A stretch of DNA of 15,520 nucleotides from Scatosoma sp045652785 (GTDB lineage Bacteria; Bacillota; Clostridia; Christensenellales; Borkfalkiaceae): positions 1 to 15,520 of the forward strand of contig JAZOLF010000146.1 in NCBI GenBank assembly GCA_045652785.1. The letters are read 5' to 3'. The notes beneath the pieces were generated by a model, which worked only from the letters and a program-made list of their open reading frames with translations, had not been told where the DNA came from and made no database searches. Below, in pieces: positions 13,982-15,520 of this stretch. Every line of letters begins with the position of its first letter. Position 1 is the stretch's first letter. Position numbers and translations under genes: made by a program.

Positions 13982-14837
13982 TGATAAATATACCTCCTGC
14001 GCCACAGGGAAGAGAAATTCCTTCTTCCGTTTGAATACCTACTTCGTAGGCTTCCGCTTTTCCAGGGAACCCTTTCATTGTAAGCGTTAAAATATTTTTG
14101 AGTACCATCGGTTGCAAGCCCGTTGTATAACTGTTGATAAGTACAAACAAAGGATTATCCGACAAGACCTGCGTACAAGTTTGCACAAAGGAATAAAGGT
14201 CGTCTTCAATCTTCCACATTTCGCCATTCGGCCCCCTGCCGTAGGACGGGGGATCCATAATGATGGCATCGTATTTGTTGCCACGTCGAATTTCGCGTTG
14301 AACAAACTTCAAGCAGTCGTCAATGATATAGCGAATACCTGTATTGATGCCCGAAAGACGAGCATTTTCACCCGCGCGTTCCACCATCCCTTTTGCTGCA
14401 TCTACGTGCGTGACCTGCGCACCCGCCTTCGCGCAAGCGACCGTCGCGCCACCCGTGTACGCAAACAAATTTAATACTTTAATCGGTCTGCCAGCATTCT
14501 TAATAAGATCCGTCATACGCTCCCAGTTTACCGCTTGCTCAGGGAAGAGCCCCGTGTGTTTAAAGCCCATCGGTTTAATCTTGAAAGCAATATCCAGTTT
14601 GTCGTAAGAAATATTCCATTCTTCGGGCATAGGCTTTAAGTATTTCCAACCGCCGCCACCCTTTTCGCTACGCTTATAATAAGCATTCAACTTGGGATAA
14701 CTAAACAAGTCAAATTGCGCCGACCAAATCACCTGGGGATCGGGACGGAGTAAATATACGTCCTTCCAACGCTCCAACTTATATCCGTCGCCCGTGGCAA
14801 TGATAGAATAATCTTTCCAGTTATCGCTAATTCTCAT
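13965..14837 (-). CDS. RlmI-like SAM-dependent rRNA methyltransferase (COG1092 type)
   Basis: A class I (Rossmann-fold) methyltransferase of 290 residues. An N-terminal region of about 115 residues without a recognisable PUA domain precedes motif I, VLNLFAYTGGATVA (121-134). The acidic ribose-binding residue is in VTHVDAAKG (Asp146), and DPPSYGRGPNGEMWK lies at 195-209. The DPPSYGRG form and the GLFPEQ segment (97-102) are typical of the family that includes E. coli RlmI (m5C1962 of 23S rRNA). The precise target here is inferred only at family level. I chose the ATG at 14837, with AAAGGAG ten bases upstream; a TTG two codons earlier is possible. It is first of a two-gene operon with the pseudouridine synthase. 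Confidence 0.88.
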   Translation of the reverse strand: MRISDNWKDYSIIATGDGYKLERWKDVYLLRPDPQVIWSAQFDLFSYPKLNAYYKRSEKGGGGWKYLKPMPEEWNISYDKLDIAFKIKPMGFKHTGLFPEQAVNWERMTDLIKNAGRPIKVLNLFAYTGGATVACAKAGAQVTHVDAAKGMVERAGENARLSGINTGIRYIIDDCLKFVQREIRRGNKYDAIIMDPPSYGRGPNGEMWKIEDDLYSFVQTCTQVLSDNPLFVLINSYTTGLQPMVLKNILTLTMKGFPGKAEAYEVGIQTEEGISLPCGAGGIFINDGSN

Positions 14838-14858
14838 CCGCAAAAAACTCCTTTACCG

Positions 14859-14875
14859 CATAATGCGACATTATG
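14859..14875. promoter_or_regulatory. Perfect CATAATG inverted repeat at the methyltransferase transcription start
   Basis: CATAATG-CGA-CATTATG is a perfect 7-bp inverted repeat with a 3-bp centre. It begins within about two bases of the expected start site at 14877 and ends before the AAAGGAG at about 14848-14854. A repressor operator or a small leader hairpin are the two readings. Confidence 0.45.
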
Positions 14876-14883
14876 ACGAGTAT

Positions 14884-14912
14884 ATTATACAAAAACAGAT
14901 GCTATTTGTAAA
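14884..14912 (-). promoter_or_regulatory. Promoter of the methyltransferase-pseudouridine synthase operon
   Basis: On the minus strand TTTACA (14912-14907), a 17-bp spacer and a perfect TATAAT (14889-14884). Expected start near 14877. Confidence 0.8.
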
Positions 14913-15025
14913 GTATTTCAAGAGCATTCTAAAAGAAATTCACAATAGAAATCAGCAGTTTTTTTGAAAAAAGCAAAAATAACGAAAAAAGTTTTAATTT
15001 TTTTTGATTTTTGCTTGAAAAATAG

Positions 15026-15054
15026 TTGACAAACCCCTATTTTTTTAGTAATAT
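15026..15054 (+). promoter_or_regulatory. Promoter of the second tRNA cluster
   Basis: A perfect TTGACA (15026-15031), a 17-bp spacer and TAATAT (15049-15054). A small inverted repeat, CTTTGC/GCAAAG (about 15064-15082), lies in the leader before the first tRNA. Confidence 0.7.
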
Positions 15055-15092
15055 AAGTAAGCTCTTTGCGAGAGAGTGCAAAGATCCCATAT

Positions 15093-15169
<77 letters not shown>

Positions 15170-15173
15170 AAAT

Positions 15174-15250
15174 GGCGGCGTAGCTCAGTTGGTCAGAGCG
15201 ACCGGTTCATACCCGGTAGGTCATAAGTTCGAATCTCATCGCCGCTACCA
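15174..15250 (+). tRNA. Elongator tRNA-Met (CAT)
   Basis: A 77-nt cloverleaf. Acceptor GGCGGCG pairs with CGCCGCT (G1-T72 wobble); anticodon stem ACCGG/CCGGT with loop TTCATAC and CAT at 15208-15210; A73 and CCA encoded. The loop is that of Firmicutes elongator Met. It starts four bases after the initiator tRNA. Confidence 0.95.
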
Positions 15251-15284
15251 TTTAAAAACAACGCGGAAACGCGTTTACATATAT

Positions 15285-15359
15285 GGCCCGTTGGTCAAGC
15301 GGTTAAGACACCACCCTTTCACGGTGGTAACATGGGTTCGAGTCCCGTACGGGTCACCA
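15285..15359 (+). tRNA. tRNA-Glu (TTC)
   Basis: A 75-nt cloverleaf. Acceptor GGCCCGT pairs with ACGGGTC; anticodon stem CCACC/GGTGG with loop CTTTCAC and TTC at 15318-15320; A73 and CCA encoded. Its 3' end is repeated downstream at 15496-15514. Confidence 0.96.
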
Positions 15360-15360
15360 G

Positions 15361-15393
15361 CAAAACGCACACCTTAGATGGTGTGCGTTTTTG
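15361..15393. terminator. Terminator of the second tRNA cluster
   Basis: ACGCACACC pairs with GGTGTGCGT around the loop TTAGAT, flanked by an A run and a T run, directly after the tRNA-Glu CCA. It can act in both directions. Confidence 0.92.
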
Positions 15394-15395
15394 CT

Positions 15396-15514
15396 TGGCG
15401 CCCGTACGGATTGACTTGAACCCATCGGTTCGCGCGAGTGAGCGTAAGCGAACGCTGCTCTCCGAGAGGGCTCCGCTTGCGGAGTATCGGAGATACCCGT
15501 ACGGGTCACCAGCA
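15396..15514. repeat. tRNA-Glu-derived repeat unit with nested hairpins
   Basis: Between the terminator and the end of the window there is no gene. An inverted, diverged copy of the tRNA-Glu 3' part occupies about 15396-15426 (cccgtacgg, then gacttgaacccat). A perfect 19-bp direct copy of its 3' end, cccgtacgggtcaccagca, lies at 15496-15514, matching 15344-15362. Between them are two hairpins: GTTCGC/GCGAAC (15428-15433 with 15448-15453) and TCTCCGA/TCGGAGA (15459-15465 with 15487-15493), the latter enclosing CTCCGC-TT-GCGGAG (15471-15484). The copies may be an attachment-site duplication, a small mobile element or a tRNA-like RNA. The unit may continue past the window edge. Confidence 0.65.
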
Positions 15515-15520
15515 TTAGGC

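Noticed and set aside
15189..15377. Short frame across the Met and Glu tRNA genes
   Set aside because: The sequence is fully explained by two cloverleaf tRNAs and a terminator.
15396..15427. A functional minus-strand tRNA converging on the terminator
   Set aside because: The inverted copy has a T-loop-like part and CGCCA, but its T stem does not pair and no D or anticodon arm follows at the right distance.
15396..15520. Integron attC site
   Set aside because: The hairpins and the closing ATTAGGC suggested attC, but the conserved GTTRRRY and RYYYAAC core pair is not present at the ends, and no integron gene is in view.

Overview
The window looks like chromosomal DNA of a spore-forming, low-to-moderate GC member of the Bacillota, probably an uncultured Clostridia lineage. 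The main evidence is an intact spoIIAA-spoIIAB-sigF operon (forespore sigma factor with its anti-sigma factor and anti-anti-sigma factor). Strong AGGAGG-type ribosome binding sites, TTGACA/TATAAT promoters, hairpin-plus-T-tract terminators and tRNAs with encoded CCA fit this. No species can be named from the sequence alone.

Layout. All protein genes but one are on the minus strand, so they are described from high to low coordinate. At 14837-13238 an RlmI-like rRNA methyltransferase overlaps an RluA-type pseudouridine synthase. At 13105-10685 there is a single large secreted and membrane-anchored protein of unknown function with its own promoter. A strong hairpin follows it, then a second pseudouridine synthase with an S4-like N-terminus (10633-9821). 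At 9711-6260 lies a tightly overlapping four-gene operon: a SmtB/CadC-type metal sensor, a CadA-type P1B ATPase, RdgB (XTP/dITP diphosphatase) and a YfcE-type phosphoesterase. Its promoter carries a near-perfect sensor operator. The only plus-strand protein gene is a LacX-like aldose epimerase (5345-6232). It is divergent from a Na+/phosphate cotransporter with a fused PhoU domain (5083-3404), and the region between them holds two palindromes. The spoIIA operon (2952-1460) follows, read toward a terminator that overlaps the end of sigF. A CPBP intramembrane protease and RlmH (1392-36) come last.

RNA genes. There are two plus-strand tRNA clusters. The first (3142-3329) holds a probable tRNA-Ile2(CAU) and an anomalous tRNA with a Gly anticodon (GCC) on an Asp-like body. 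The second (15093-15359) holds tRNA-fMet, tRNA-Met and tRNA-Glu. Each ends in a clear terminator.

Most interesting points. (1) The GCC tRNA has Asp-type features (G73, C38) and an unpaired 1-72 position. (2) The 3' end of tRNA-Glu is duplicated as a 19-bp direct repeat 152 bp downstream, with a partial inverted copy and nested hairpins between; the unit can fold into a closed structure ending in CACCA. (3) Nucleotide-pool cleaning genes sit in a metal-controlled operon. (4) Several unexplained palindromes lie at promoters and in 5' leaders. No CRISPR array, transposase or phage gene was seen.
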